64,000 nucleotides of DNA from Streptomyces caniscabiei (lineage in GTDB: Bacteria; Actinomycetota; Actinomycetes; Streptomycetales; Streptomycetaceae), in the NCBI RefSeq assembly GCF_014930365.1, contig NZ_JABXWI010000031.1:1-64000 (forward strand). Direction: 5' to 3'. A program made the position numbers and the translations under genes. Positions 15,623-23,730 of this stretch are shown in pieces; positions within the stretch are counted from its first letter, which is position 1; every line of letters begins with the position of its first letter. The notes beneath the pieces were generated by a model that ran no database searches, had not been told where the DNA came from, and was given only the letters and a program-made list of their open reading frames with translations.

Positions 15623-15817
15623 ATGCCGCCTAGTCGTGCGTCGATCTTGTTCGGTGTGTTTCTGCTCGTGCTGTGTGCCGTGTCGGCGGTGAGGTGTGCG
15701 GTGCGTGGCGAGTGGTGGTGGGCGGCTGCGGGTGTAGCCGCTGTGGTGTTCGTGGGTTGGGATCTCCTCGGAGATCTGGCGGAGCGCCGCTACTACCGGG
15801 CCCGCCGGCCTTCGTGA
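15623..15817 (+). CDS. Small two-helix membrane protein
   Basis: 64 aa, ATG after GGAAGGA. Two TM segments: ILFGVFLLVLCAVSAV and WWWAAAGVAAVVFVGW, with a basic tail. First of three consecutive small membrane-type genes between the methylase and the WhiB-like gene. Function unknown. Confidence 0.7.
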   Translation: MPPSRASILFGVFLLVLCAVSAVRCAVRGEWWWAAAGVAAVVFVGWDLLGDLAERRYYRARRPS

Positions 15818-15879
15818 ACGTCCCTGCGTCGCGTCTGATTCGTCTCTCGTCTCTGCCTCTCTGATCGAAAGGTTTCGTC

Positions 15880-16080
15880 ATGTCTCAGGCCGATATCGCC
15901 CGCCTGTTGATCCCTGCGATGTTCGCTCTGTCGGCGCTGGGTGCGCTGGCGATGGCGTGGTGGGAGAAGCGTCATCCGAGCCGGTTCGAGCCGGTCGACG
16001 AGGAGGGGGCTGAGGGTGACGGGGTGGGTCGGCGTGCGGTGGAGCAGGCGGCCCGGATCAACGCCCTGCACCGCCCCTGA
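15880..16080 (+). CDS. Small single-pass membrane protein
   Basis: 66 aa. Residues 7-27 (ARLLIPAMFALSALGALAMA) form a TM helix followed by an acidic, helical tail. Preceded by AAAGG eight bases upstream. No family recognised. Confidence 0.65.
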   Translation: MSQADIARLLIPAMFALSALGALAMAWWEKRHPSRFEPVDEEGAEGDGVGRRAVEQAARINALHRP

Positions 16081-16149
16081 CGCTCTGCACCCACCCGGGC
16101 TGCCCTGTCCCCGTCCTGTTCTGTGTGTTGCCTTCCGGAGGTGAAGGTC

Positions 16150-16452
16150 GTGAACGTTCCACTGGCCGTGGCCCTCGCCGCCGGCCTTGTCTGCGCGGCT
16201 GCCGAGTACCACCGGCGGCGCGCGCTTCAGCGGACGCTCGCTCGTGAGCGTGCCGCGTCCCGGCTGACGGCCGGGTGTCTTCACCGTGACCTGGATGCGT
16301 TCCGTGCCCGGGTCAGTGTGCTGGTCGCCCGCCAGGGGGCCGTGCACGGGGTGCTCGACGAGGCCGATCTGGTGCTCGACGAGGCGCTCGCTACCCACCA
16401 AGCCCGCCCGTTCGGTGGGGACTTTGATGATGTTGAAGGGGGTCCGGAATGA
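16150..16452 (+). CDS. Small membrane-anchored helical protein
   Basis: 100 aa from GTG 16150, six bases after GGAGG; GTG 16141 is an alternative. The N-terminus (VPLAVALAAGLVCAAAEY) is one TM anchor, the rest a long helix (RTLARERAASRLTAGC). The stop overlaps the WhiB-like gene start (ATGA). Function unknown. Confidence 0.65.
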   Translation: MNVPLAVALAAGLVCAAAEYHRRRALQRTLARERAASRLTAGCLHRDLDAFRARVSVLVARQGAVHGVLDEADLVLDEALATHQARPFGGDFDDVEGGPE

Positions 16453-17261
16453 CCGGGACCGATCCGCAGGCCGCCTACCGGGCGTGGACTGAGCATCCGT
16501 TCTACCGGTACCGGGGGTGCGCCCCGGACCCGGACAACCCGCGCCGGGCGGCGGGGGACTTGAGCCTGTCGCTGGACGCGTGGCACGGACCGGACACCGA
16601 TGGTGGGGAGGGCGGGAAGGCGCGTCGGGCCCGGGAGGAGGCCGCGAAGCGGGTGTGCGGGGTCTGTCCGGTGCGGGAGTGGTGCGACGCGTACGCGTCC
16701 AGCGTGGTCGGGAAGGGTGAGACCGCGCGGTTGGCGGAGCCCCGGGGGGTGTGGGGTGGCCGTACAGCGTTGGAGCGGCACCGGGCGTTCATCGACCACC
16801 GGCACGAGGTGGCGGCCGCAGCCCCGACCGAGCACCTGCGGACCGATCAGAAGCAGGACGTCCTCCAGGCGCTGGCGGTGCACACGGATCCGTGGGAGGT
16901 GGCGCGGGCGGCCGGGGTGGACTTGCGGACCGCGTCGTGGCAGCGCTCGCGGATGGTGACCCAGTTCAGTCTGGACCGGGCGCACGCAACCCGGCGGGAT
17001 CTGCTGCGGGCGGCCGTGGAGCGCGGTCTGATCGACGCGGCCCTGGTGGTCGACGACGACGGCACGGTGCCGGCGGTGCCTCCGCCGCCGCCCCGTATCC
17101 GCGGGCGTGCTGCTCGGGGGAGTTCGCGGGCGCGCGCGGAGGCCGCGTTCTGGGAGGGGACCGGGCAGCTGTCGCTGGACGACGTCCTCGAGACGGCCGC
17201 GCCCGCGCGCCCGGTTGTCGCCCTGTACCCGTCCGCCGTACGTCTGGAGGCAGCCGCGTGA
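16449..17261 (+). CDS. WhiB-like iron-sulfur protein with extended C-terminus
   Basis: 270 aa, much longer than the usual 80-130 aa of the family. Four Cys ligands for a [4Fe-4S] cluster are Cys24, Cys70, Cys73 and Cys79 (CGVCPVREWC), followed by the family G-V-W-G-G turn (RGVWGGRT). The first Cys gap is stretched to 45 residues by a Gly/Glu/Arg insert. The remaining 150 residues are Ala/Arg-rich and include an HTH-like AVHTDPWEVARAAGVDLRTA. WhiB-like proteins bind sigma-A and redirect transcription; phage versions can act on the host. It overlaps both neighbours. Confidence 0.85.
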   Translation: MTGTDPQAAYRAWTEHPFYRYRGCAPDPDNPRRAAGDLSLSLDAWHGPDTDGGEGGKARRAREEAAKRVCGVCPVREWCDAYASSVVGKGETARLAEPRGVWGGRTALERHRAFIDHRHEVAAAAPTEHLRTDQKQDVLQALAVHTDPWEVARAAGVDLRTASWQRSRMVTQFSLDRAHATRRDLLRAAVERGLIDAALVVDDDGTVPAVPPPPPRIRGRAARGSSRARAEAAFWEGTGQLSLDDVLETAAPARPVVALYPSAVRLEAAA

Positions 17262-17740
17262 ACCAGCCCACCACCCCCACCAGTTCGATAACCGACCCCG
17301 GCGAAGAGGACCGGTCCGCCGTGCTGTGGGACGTCGAGCCTGCCGATGATCCGGTGGAGGCTGCGGCGGACGCCGTGGTGATGGCGGACCTGGTGCTCAC
17401 CGGGCGGCACGTCTCGACCGCGGAGTACCTCGCCGGGCTCATGACGGCGGCCGCGTTGGACACTGCGGGCCGGGCGGACCGTTTGCCGCGGGATCTGTTC
17501 CCGGAGGGGGATCCGGAGTTGGTGCAGGCGGTGTGGGAGCGGGCGTGCGCGGTGACGTGGCGGGCGGCCGGCCTGCACTTCGCCTCCCGGGCGGATCCGG
17601 CGGTGTTGGCGAAGCTGCGGGCCGAGTTCGAGGGGGCCGGGTTCCACGCGATGGCGGGGACGACGGGGCGGGCGTTGTCGGTGGTTGAGCGTGCGGCGTC
17701 GGTGCATCCGGCGGACGGCCGGCCCGAGCGGGAGCACTGA
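17258..17740 (+). CDS. Hypothetical Ala-rich acidic protein
   Basis: 160 aa, GTG overlapping the WhiB-like stop (GTGA). Mostly helical and acidic in the first half. No motif is recognised. It ends the operon begun at P2 or nearby; the next 240 bp hold the second GTGACGAG motif. A role tied to the WhiB-like protein is only suggested by coupling. Confidence 0.7.
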   Translation: MNQPTTPTSSITDPGEEDRSAVLWDVEPADDPVEAAADAVVMADLVLTGRHVSTAEYLAGLMTAAALDTAGRADRLPRDLFPEGDPELVQAVWERACAVTWRAAGLHFASRADPAVLAKLRAEFEGAGFHAMAGTTGRALSVVERAASVHPADGRPEREH

Positions 17741-17790
17741 AGCAGTGTGACAAGTCGTACGAACGACACGAGTTGAGAGGCAGGGGACAG

Positions 17791-17814
17791 GTGACGAGGT
17801 CAACGGGTAGGCTG
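17791..17814 (+). promoter_or_regulatory. GTGACGAG-N9-TAGGCTG motif, copy 2
   Basis: GTGACGAG at 17791-17798 and TAGGCTG at 17808-17814. A hairpin, GCCACCC-TGAC-GGGTGGC, follows at 17890-17907 in the roughly 170-base leader before the small gene at 17983. Confidence 0.5.
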
Positions 17815-17982
17815 AGCCTTGCGCCAGATATCCAGTCAGTTGCGGACCGGATGGACGGCACGGTCTGCACAACGTTGGAAGGCCCCGCTGCCACCCTGAC
17901 GGGTGGCGGTCCTGGTGCTGGTAACACCGGACGCGGGACCTTGCGACACCACACCCGTTGCGAAGCGAATGAAGGTGCCGAC

Positions 17983-18102
17983 ATGGCAGAGAGTACCCGG
18001 AGTCCCGGGCTATCAGACAGTGGAACCCCAGCCACCGCCGTGAAGATCACACCGGCGGCACAGAACAGGGTCCCTGTCCCCACTACCCCCGCCGTCGCGT
18101 GA
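17983..18102 (+). CDS. Short Pro/Thr-rich peptide
   Basis: 39 codons, ATG with GAAGG seven bases upstream, and a stop overlapping the next GTG (GTGA). Composition is Thr/Pro/Ala-rich with no motif. The good ribosome site and coupling are the only support. It may be a real small protein or a translational leader for the next gene. Confidence 0.4.
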   Translation: MAESTRSPGLSDSGTPATAVKITPAAQNRVPVPTTPAVA

Positions 18103-18494
18103 CCGCGGTCGTCCGGAACCTGTTCCGGACCACGACTACCCCCGCCCGGCCCGCACGTCCGACGTACGACGGACAGCCGAAGCCTGGCGCCCTTGAAGGG
18201 GACTGCCTCTGCGGACGTGGCTCCGCGATCGGCACCTGCATCGTGACTGCCAACCGACTGGCGTTCCGCGCCTTCCACGAGTCGCCCGCGGCGTACCACT
18301 TGGAGCGCGTGACCAACTGGGTGTGCGTCGACTGCCTGGCTGATGCCGCTCTCGACGTCGCCAATGGCGTGGTGCGTGAGCGGATGCAGGAGCGGGCCCG
18401 GGAGCGTGCCGAACAGGTGAAGGGGCTGCGCCCCGGGGAGTGGATCGACCCGGACCCGGAGGGCAACTCGTGGCCTGTGGGAGGCGAGCGATGA
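18099..18494 (+). CDS. Cys-containing small protein, putative zinc ribbon
   Basis: 131 aa. CLCGRGSAIGTC and CVDCLADA form two Cys groups about 35 residues apart, consistent with one zinc site. The C-terminal helix RERMQERARERAEQ is a coiled coil. It overlaps the next gene by ATGA. Family not recognised. Confidence 0.65.
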   Translation: MTAVVRNLFRTTTTPARPARPTYDGQPKPGALEGDCLCGRGSAIGTCIVTANRLAFRAFHESPAAYHLERVTNWVCVDCLADAALDVANGVVRERMQERARERAEQVKGLRPGEWIDPDPEGNSWPVGGER

Positions 18495-18928
18495 GTGTCG
18501 AAGTCCTCCGGACGTACCGCTTTCGGTGCGACGCGGTCCAGTGCTCGGCATCCGTTCTGTCCGAGGCTGCTGAGGTTCCCCTCGACTGGTCGACCGTATC
18601 CAGCACTGCGCACCAGGTCCACGGTGTGCTGCCGTCCGTGAAGTCTGGCAGGGCCCGGCTCCGCGCCCTGGACCTGGAGAGCATGCGCAGCTTCGGTCGC
18701 TTCCAGCTTCACCTGTGCCCTGAGCACCCGAGCGCGTTCGCAGAGCACCAGCCGCGCACCGACAACCCGGGAGGCCAGGGCGTCGTCGTGTCCTGCTCCT
18801 GCGGAGACCAGTTGGGTCTCACGCCGAGGAACGCGAAGGCGACCTGGCTGAGGCACTTCCACGAGACTTCCCTCGCTGCTCGGGCGCAGGGACAGACCCC
18901 ACCCACTGAGGGGGATCAAGTGACGTAG
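18491..18928 (+). CDS. Small Cys/His-rich protein
   Basis: 145 aa, ATG overlapping the previous stop. It has FRCDAVQC near the N-terminus, LCPEH in the middle, and SCSCGDQLG with a following WLRHFHE near the end, suggesting zinc binding. Last gene before a hairpin terminator. Function unknown. Confidence 0.65.
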   Translation: MSVEVLRTYRFRCDAVQCSASVLSEAAEVPLDWSTVSSTAHQVHGVLPSVKSGRARLRALDLESMRSFGRFQLHLCPEHPSAFAEHQPRTDNPGGQGVVVSCSCGDQLGLTPRNAKATWLRHFHETSLAARAQGQTPPTEGDQVT

Positions 18929-18951
18929 CCCTTCTGAGCGGGAGGTTTCTG

Positions 18952-18969
18952 AGCCCCTTGGCGGGGGCT
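18952..18969 (+). terminator. Short hairpin terminator
   Basis: AGCCCC (18952-18957) pairs with GGGGCT (18964-18969) around a six-base loop, 23 bp after the stop of the previous gene. A second perfect 9-bp hairpin (GGCTCCGAG / CTCGGAGCC, 19025-19048) follows in the leader of the replication-like gene. Confidence 0.55.
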
Positions 18970-19169
18970 TCACCCTCTACCGCTGGCCGCTGGTGTTGGC
19001 GCACCATGCGCGGCCTCGTACCACGGCTCCGAGTTGCTGCTCGGAGCCAAGGCCCGAACTTCGATCCGGTTTGGCGACCGGCCCGAGATTCGAGCGTCCT
19101 TCAGGTTCTTCCCGAACCACCTTCACCACCGAGCGGGCTTTTTCGTGTCCGCAGGACGGCAGGTACATA

Positions 19170-20513
19170 GTGCCTCAGCGCACGGCTAGTTGTCAGCTTC
19201 GCGTCCCCACACAGGGCGATTCGCGGCTTATCTCCCCCTACTCGGGTGACACCGGGTGCCCCCAGGTTCATCAGCCCGGACAGGGCCCTGACCTCGAATT
19301 CGAATGTGCGAGCGATTACAGTGACGTCCGGTTCGCCCTCGTGCACGGCACCTGCCAGGAGGTGGCTCACACCGCGTCGCGCCGGAGCGGACCGCGTCGG
19401 TGGCGTCGCGCCGTGGAGTGGCTGATCGCAGCCGGCCATCACCCGCGGGCGACCGCCACCACGCTCCGCGTCGCCGAGGACCTCGCCGACCGCATGGACT
19501 ACACGACCGGACACGTCCGGTACTGCCTGGACGAGATGGCGGCCCGGCTCGACCTGTCGCGCGCCACGGTGAAGCGGCACGTGGGCTACCTGCGGGAGCT
19601 GGGCGCGCTCGCCTGGGTGCAGCACGGGACCCGGGCGAACATCCGCCGCTTCCTCGGCATCAAGGGCTACGCGGCGACCGCCACGGTGTACGCGGCTGTG
19701 ATTCCGCCCGTGTACGACGAGGCGATGGGCCACACGGTCGTCGGCTCGGGGTATGCGGCGCGGATCGTGGTGGACCTCCGGGGCCGTCGCATCCCTGCTC
19801 CCCGTACGGTCTCGGCTCCGGTCGAGGAGGCTGGGTTCCCTGTGGATAACCGGGCTGTGGATAACTCCAGCTCGGCGGGCCTTGAGCCCCCTTCCCTCAC
19901 TGTGGAGAAGGAAGAGGGAAAGCCAAAGGTAGATGGGGGGGAAGAGAACTACACCTCGCGCGAGCGCGCGAGCCGAGACCGCGCATCCATCCCCACCCAG
20001 AAGTCGTCGAAGAACCGCAGCAGCGGCCAGGGGACCGGCAGGCACGCCCTCCAGGTCGCCGAGGACATCCGCATCGCCCGCCAGGTCCGCCCCCTCGTCA
20101 CCTGGACCCAGCGCGAGGGACTCCGCCGGCTGGCGTTCGCGCTGCGCCCGCTCATCGACCGCGGCCTCGACGCGTACGGCATCACCGGCTTCCTCAACGG
20201 CCTGTGCGACGGCACCCGCTGGCGGCCGAACGCCCCGGCGAACTACATCCGCACCGTCCTCGCCGACCGCCAGGAGCGCGCCGACCGCATCGAGGCCGCC
20301 CAGGCCGCCTACGAACTGGAGAACCCCACCCCCGGCGCGTTCACCGCCCGCATCGGCCAGCAGATCGACGTCATGGCCGCCCTCCGGCAAGGCATCACCC
20401 GCTACCAGCAGGACATGCGCGCCCGCGGCCACGACGACCTCTCCGGCGCCGACACCACCACCTGGAACGCCGAAGCCGACATCCTCGCCTTCCTCAACGG
20501 GAGCCCCTCATGA
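19170..20513 (+). CDS. HTH replication-initiator-like protein
   Basis: 447 aa from GTG 19170 (AGG seven bases upstream); later in-frame GTG starts are possible. Residues about 75-160 form a winged-helix unit (AARLDLSRATVKRHVGYLRE), like plasmid and phage replication initiators and replisome organisers. A low-complexity linker follows, then a helical C-terminal domain (LRPLIDRGLDAYGITGFLNG). Two exact DnaA-box-like sequences lie in the linker DNA. The next genes, by overlap, are a small protein and a DciA-like helicase loader, which supports a replication role. It could instead be a regulator of the same fold. Confidence 0.6.
   Translation: MPQRTASCQLRVPTQGDSRLISPYSGDTGCPQVHQPGQGPDLEFECASDYSDVRFALVHGTCQEVAHTASRRSGPRRWRRAVEWLIAAGHHPRATATTLRVAEDLADRMDYTTGHVRYCLDEMAARLDLSRATVKRHVGYLRELGALAWVQHGTRANIRRFLGIKGYAATATVYAAVIPPVYDEAMGHTVVGSGYAARIVVDLRGRRIPAPRTVSAPVEEAGFPVDNRAVDNSSSAGLEPPSLTVEKEEGKPKVDGGEENYTSRERASRDRASIPTQKSSKNRSSGQGTGRHALQVAEDIRIARQVRPLVTWTQREGLRRLAFALRPLIDRGLDAYGITGFLNGLCDGTRWRPNAPANYIRTVLADRQERADRIEAAQAAYELENPTPGAFTARIGQQIDVMAALRQGITRYQQDMRARGHDDLSGADTTTWNAEADILAFLNGSPS
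19841..19864. repeat. Tandem DnaA-box-like sequences inside the replication-like gene
   Basis: TGTGGATAA occurs at 19841-19849 and 19856-19864, 15 bp apart; this is the complement of the consensus DnaA box TTATCCACA. A degenerate third TGTGGAGAA lies near 19901, and the following 60 bases are unusually purine- and A-rich. Possible intragenic origin. The DNA also encodes the protein repeat VDN. Confidence 0.5.
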
Positions 20514-20752
20514 TCACCGACCCACAAGTCCGTGGCACGGACTTCAACGCCGACGCCCCGATCCTGCTCAACGAGTGGGCCATCCGCTACGAACCCCCGC
20601 TTCCCGCGCAGAGCTACATCGTGCTTTTCGACACGGACCAGGACCGCGCATTCGCCGCTATGGACGCGCCGCTCGCCGAAGGCGAACGGCGCACCCTGAT
20701 GTGCCGCGACGTCCGCTACACCCCTTGGGGCGTTGAGGGGGCACGGTCATGA
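20510..20752 (+). CDS. Small hypothetical protein
   Basis: 80 aa, ATG overlapping the previous stop (ATGA) and itself overlapped by the next start. A mixed alpha/beta sequence with SYIVLFDTDQDRAFAA. No motif recognised. Its fixed place between initiator-like and DciA-like genes suggests a replication accessory. Confidence 0.7.
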   Translation: MITDPQVRGTDFNADAPILLNEWAIRYEPPLPAQSYIVLFDTDQDRAFAAMDAPLAEGERRTLMCRDVRYTPWGVEGARS

Positions 20753-21555
20753 CCGACACCCCACCCTCCGAGTCCGGCGTCGACCTCGCTCGCGCGGCTC
20801 TCGCTGCCGTCCGCGCGGCCGCCAAGACCCGCCCCCTCCAGCCGGTCAAGCCCACCAGGGCCCGCCGGGTCGCGCGCACCGGCGGCCGGGACCCGCTCGC
20901 CCTGGGCTCCGCCATCACCGGCATGATGACCGAACGCGGTTGGGAACCCCCGGAGGAGGGCGGCAGCGTTCTCGACCAGTGGCCGGCCATCGCCCCCGAA
21001 CTCGTCGGCAAGGTCGCGGCCGTACGGCTGGAGCACGACACCGGAGTCCTCCACCTCAAGCCCGTCTCTGACGCGTACGCCACCCAGCTGCGCCTGTTCC
21101 AGCCCCAGATCCTGCGCCGCATCCGGGAGAAGACCGGCACCCGCGCTGTACGCGCCCTGCGGATCCTCGCCCCCGGCGACACCCCGGCCGCGCGCGATGA
21201 CACCGGCCCCCAGCCGACCGGCCAAGCGCCCGCACCAGAAGTACCGGTTCGAACCCGGGAGACCGCCTCAGCCGGATACCGGGCCGCCCTCGAGCTGTCC
21301 CTCGCCCACCGCCCGTCCCGGGAGCCGGCCGACCCGTACACCGTGGACGCCATCGCCCGACAGGACCAGGCACTCCGCGCAAAACGGCTGCCCGAGGACG
21401 AGCACGCCGAATACCTCGCCGAACGCGAGCGCCTCGAGCGGCAGGCCGGGCCCGCCCCCGGAAGCGTCGAGGCATCCCGTGCCGCCGCCCTCGCCTACAA
21501 GCAGCGCGAAGCCGCCGGACTCACCCAGCCCCGCCGCGCGTTCGACGTCGCCTGA
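20749..21555 (+). CDS. DciA-like (DUF721) helicase-loader protein
   Basis: 268 aa. Residues 50-140 match the DciA/DUF721 core: the WPAIAPELVGKVAAV stretch, the hydrophobic strand GVLHLKPVSDAYATQLRL, then FQPQILRRIREKTG and RALRI. In bacteria lacking DnaC, DciA loads the replicative helicase DnaB. The rest is Pro/Arg-rich and ends in a helical region. Coupled by ATGA to the upstream gene and so to the initiator-like protein. A phage- or plasmid-borne copy could direct host DnaB to the element's origin. Confidence 0.8.
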   Translation: MTDTPPSESGVDLARAALAAVRAAAKTRPLQPVKPTRARRVARTGGRDPLALGSAITGMMTERGWEPPEEGGSVLDQWPAIAPELVGKVAAVRLEHDTGVLHLKPVSDAYATQLRLFQPQILRRIREKTGTRAVRALRILAPGDTPAARDDTGPQPTGQAPAPEVPVRTRETASAGYRAALELSLAHRPSREPADPYTVDAIARQDQALRAKRLPEDEHAEYLAERERLERQAGPAPGSVEASRAAALAYKQREAAGLTQPRRAFDVA

Positions 21556-21626
21556 GCCAGGGGAACACCCCGGCCGATCTGCGGGAACCTGTGCCCGACA
21601 TCCCCCTCTCCCCCTGGAGAACCCAG

Positions 21627-22103
21627 ATGACCCAGCCCCGCCGCTTCCACCTCCAGCGCACCACCGACATCACCGGCGTCTCCGGCACCGGCCGCGTCGC
21701 CGACGGCGTCCTCTGGCCCGACGGCACCGTCTCCATCCGCTGGCGCGGCGAGCGCCCGTCCACCGTGGCCTGGGACCGGCTCGCCGACGCCGAGCATGTC
21801 CACGGACACGGCGGCCACACCGTCATCGTCTGGGACGACCCCGCACCCGCCCCGGCCGGGGAATGCGAGCACTGCCCCGACGGACACACCCCCGCCGACA
21901 GCGGCTCCCAGCCGTGGAACGCCTGGGTGGGATCGGAACGCGACGGAGACGGCCAACCGCTGACCATCCACGTCGCACGTTCCGCCGGGGCGCACGTGGC
22001 CGAGGCCGACGCCGAATGGATCCGCGCCCGCCTCAACCCGGCCGAGGACCCCCACGCCCCGCAACCGCGCCCGTACACCGGGCTGCTCGCCCGAGGAGCG
22101 TGA
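21627..22103 (+). CDS. Hypothetical beta-rich protein
   Basis: 158 aa from ATG 21627, which has GGAGAA upstream; a GTG at 21591 lacks one. The N-terminal half looks like a small beta barrel (GRVADGVLWPDGTVSIRWRG), and CEHCPDGH may bind metal. The second half is mixed. Function unknown; same forward operon. Confidence 0.7.
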   Translation: MTQPRRFHLQRTTDITGVSGTGRVADGVLWPDGTVSIRWRGERPSTVAWDRLADAEHVHGHGGHTVIVWDDPAPAPAGECEHCPDGHTPADSGSQPWNAWVGSERDGDGQPLTIHVARSAGAHVAEADAEWIRARLNPAEDPHAPQPRPYTGLLARGA

Positions 22104-22106
22104 CCC

Positions 22107-22481
22107 ATGGCGCAGCAGACCCAGTGGAACGGCGAGCCCTGCACCGCCATGCGCGTCAGCGTCGTCGTTGCCGACAGCAAGTTCTTTCCCGGGTACTGGG
22201 CCCGCGAGTTCATCGGCACCCGCAGGGATGCCGTCCTCGTCGAGTACGGGGGCAGCGCCTTCTACCTGGACGACCACGACGGCAGCGGATGGAACAAGGT
22301 CACCCACGGTGGGAGTCCCCGTTGGGGTCACCGGGACCTCGTCGTCGAACCCGGCAGCGTGCGGCCCAGACGTGGACCGGTCACCGACGACACCAGCACT
22401 CCCGGCGTGAACGATCCTCAGCCGCGCCCGCTGAACCGTGCCGCGCGACGGGCCCTTGCCCGCAGACAGCGCCGTTCCTGA
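22107..22481 (+). CDS. Hypothetical protein
   Basis: 124 aa, ATG behind GAGGAG, three bases after the previous stop. Beta-rich core (DAVLVEYGGSAFYLDD) and a basic C-terminal tail (RAARRALARRQRRS) that could bind nucleic acid. Function unknown. Confidence 0.7.
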   Translation: MAQQTQWNGEPCTAMRVSVVVADSKFFPGYWAREFIGTRRDAVLVEYGGSAFYLDDHDGSGWNKVTHGGSPRWGHRDLVVEPGSVRPRRGPVTDDTSTPGVNDPQPRPLNRAARRALARRQRRS

Positions 22482-22495
22482 AGGAGGCCCTCGCC

Positions 22496-22717
22496 TTGGA
22501 CCACAGCACCACCCTCGGCATGTGCCTCCTCCACGCCGACTACCACCCCATGGAGCAGGACTGCTGGTCGCGCACGATGGACTTCTACTTCGAGCACCCG
22601 GACCTGACCGACGCCGAGCGCCGCGACCGGTACGCGCTCGAGGTAGAGCAAGCGATGCTCGACGCGCACATCCGCTCCCACGCCCTGGCCGCTTCCTGCT
22701 TCGTCCCGACTGCCTGA
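22496..22717 (+). CDS. Small protein with TTG start
   Basis: 73 aa. AAGGAGG (22481-22487) lies eight bases before a TTG at 22496, and no ATG/GTG gives as good a match, so TTG initiation is likely. It contains GMCLLHADYHPMEQDCW and an acidic helix. Function unknown. Confidence 0.6.
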   Translation: MDHSTTLGMCLLHADYHPMEQDCWSRTMDFYFEHPDLTDAERRDRYALEVEQAMLDAHIRSHALAASCFVPTA

Positions 22718-22730
22718 GATGAGACCGCCG

Positions 22731-22883
22731 ATGACGACCACCATCACGCCCCCGCCCCGGGTTCGGCGCGAGACACCGGGCATACCGCGGGTCCCGTACC
22801 AGGGCCTGTTCCGTGAGCCGGTCTACGCCGACGGGCGCCCGTACGACTCCGACGACGAGGGCGAGTTCAGCACCGACGACTGA
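22731..22883 (+). CDS. Small acidic-tailed peptide
   Basis: 50 aa, ATG 14 bases after the previous stop, preceded by GATGAGA. It has a basic Pro-rich N-terminus and ends in an acidic Asp/Glu run (YDSDDEGEF, then STDD). The stop is five bases from the 16-bp palindrome ahead of parA. Function unknown. Confidence 0.5.
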   Translation: MTTTITPPPRVRRETPGIPRVPYQGLFREPVYADGRPYDSDDEGEFSTDD

Positions 22884-22887
22884 GCTG

Positions 22888-22903
22888 TTTTACGGCCGTA
22901 AAA
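22888..22903. repeat. 16-bp palindrome, copy 1 (candidate parS)
   Basis: TTTTACGGCCGTAAAA is a perfect palindrome 98 bp upstream of the parA start. Two more exact copies lie inside parB. Centromere-like ParB binding sites beside parAB are typical, so this is the best parS candidate; it could also serve parAB autoregulation. Confidence 0.7.
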
Positions 22904-23001
22904 CTCCGACGACTGAACGGCTTCCGGCCTACTGATGATCATCTGGCAGGATGCTCCTCGTCCGAAGTACCGGAACCATCGGGAAGTAGTCGGAGAACCA
23001 C

Positions 23002-23730
23002 ATGCCGTACATCACCGTGCTCCTGAACCAGAAGGGCGGAGTCGGTAAGTCGACCATCACGGTCAACCTGGCCGCCGTCTATTCGGAGATCCTCGGCGGA
23101 GACCAGTCCGTAGCAGTCGTCTCAATAGACCCTCAAGGCACCAGCATCGAATGGGCCGACAGGGTCGAACAAGCTGGCCGCAAGGTTCCCTTCAGGGTCG
23201 TCGACGCCAGCGACAACATCGACAACCTGCGCCGCCTTCGCCGAGCCAAAGCCGACATCATCATCGTCGACACCCCCGGCTTCATGCCTCTCAAAGGCAA
23301 GATCTCCGACGAGTCCATCGACCCCCTCGGAGACGGAACCGTCGGCGACTCCCTGCGCGCCATCCTCGACATCGCCGACGACGTCATCGTCCCCGTAGAA
23401 GCGGAAGGCGCCGGCTTCACCCCCACCAAGACGACCATCCAACGAGTCGTCCTCCCCCGGCAGATCCCCTACGGCGTCCTCATCAGCAACTGGGACCCCC
23501 GCGACAGCACCGCGGACCTCGAGAAGACGCAGCACATGGTGAAGAAGACCGGCTGGGAGCTGTACAACACGACCATCCGCCACTACAAGCCGCACGCCCG
23601 CGGCATCACCAGCGGACGCTTCTGCACCCAGTACGAGGCCAACCGGGTTGCCGCGAACGCCAAGCAGGACTTCATGGCCCTGGCCCTCGAACACCAACTC
23701 CGCCGCCAGAAGTACGTAGGAGCACGCTGA
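23002..23730 (+). CDS. parA: ParA-family partition ATPase
   Basis: 242 aa. Deviant Walker A KGGVGKST is at 11-18, the A' motif VSIDPQGTS near 41-49 and Walker B IIIVDTPG near 86-93. Length fits small type Ib/MinD-like ParA proteins without an N-terminal HTH. It should drive segregation of the element by ATP-dependent DNA binding, working with the adjacent ParB. Its stop overlaps the parB ATG (TGATG). The palindrome at 22888 lies in its leader. Confidence 0.92.
   Translation: MPYITVLLNQKGGVGKSTITVNLAAVYSEILGGDQSVAVVSIDPQGTSIEWADRVEQAGRKVPFRVVDASDNIDNLRRLRRAKADIIIVDTPGFMPLKGKISDESIDPLGDGTVGDSLRAILDIADDVIVPVEAEGAGFTPTKTTIQRVVLPRQIPYGVLISNWDPRDSTADLEKTQHMVKKTGWELYNTTIRHYKPHARGITSGRFCTQYEANRVAANAKQDFMALALEHQLRRQKYVGAR

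Noticed and set aside
21240..21262. GGTTCGAACCC, like a tRNA T-arm
   Set aside because: It lies inside the DciA-like coding frame and no acceptor, D or anticodon arms can be folded around it.
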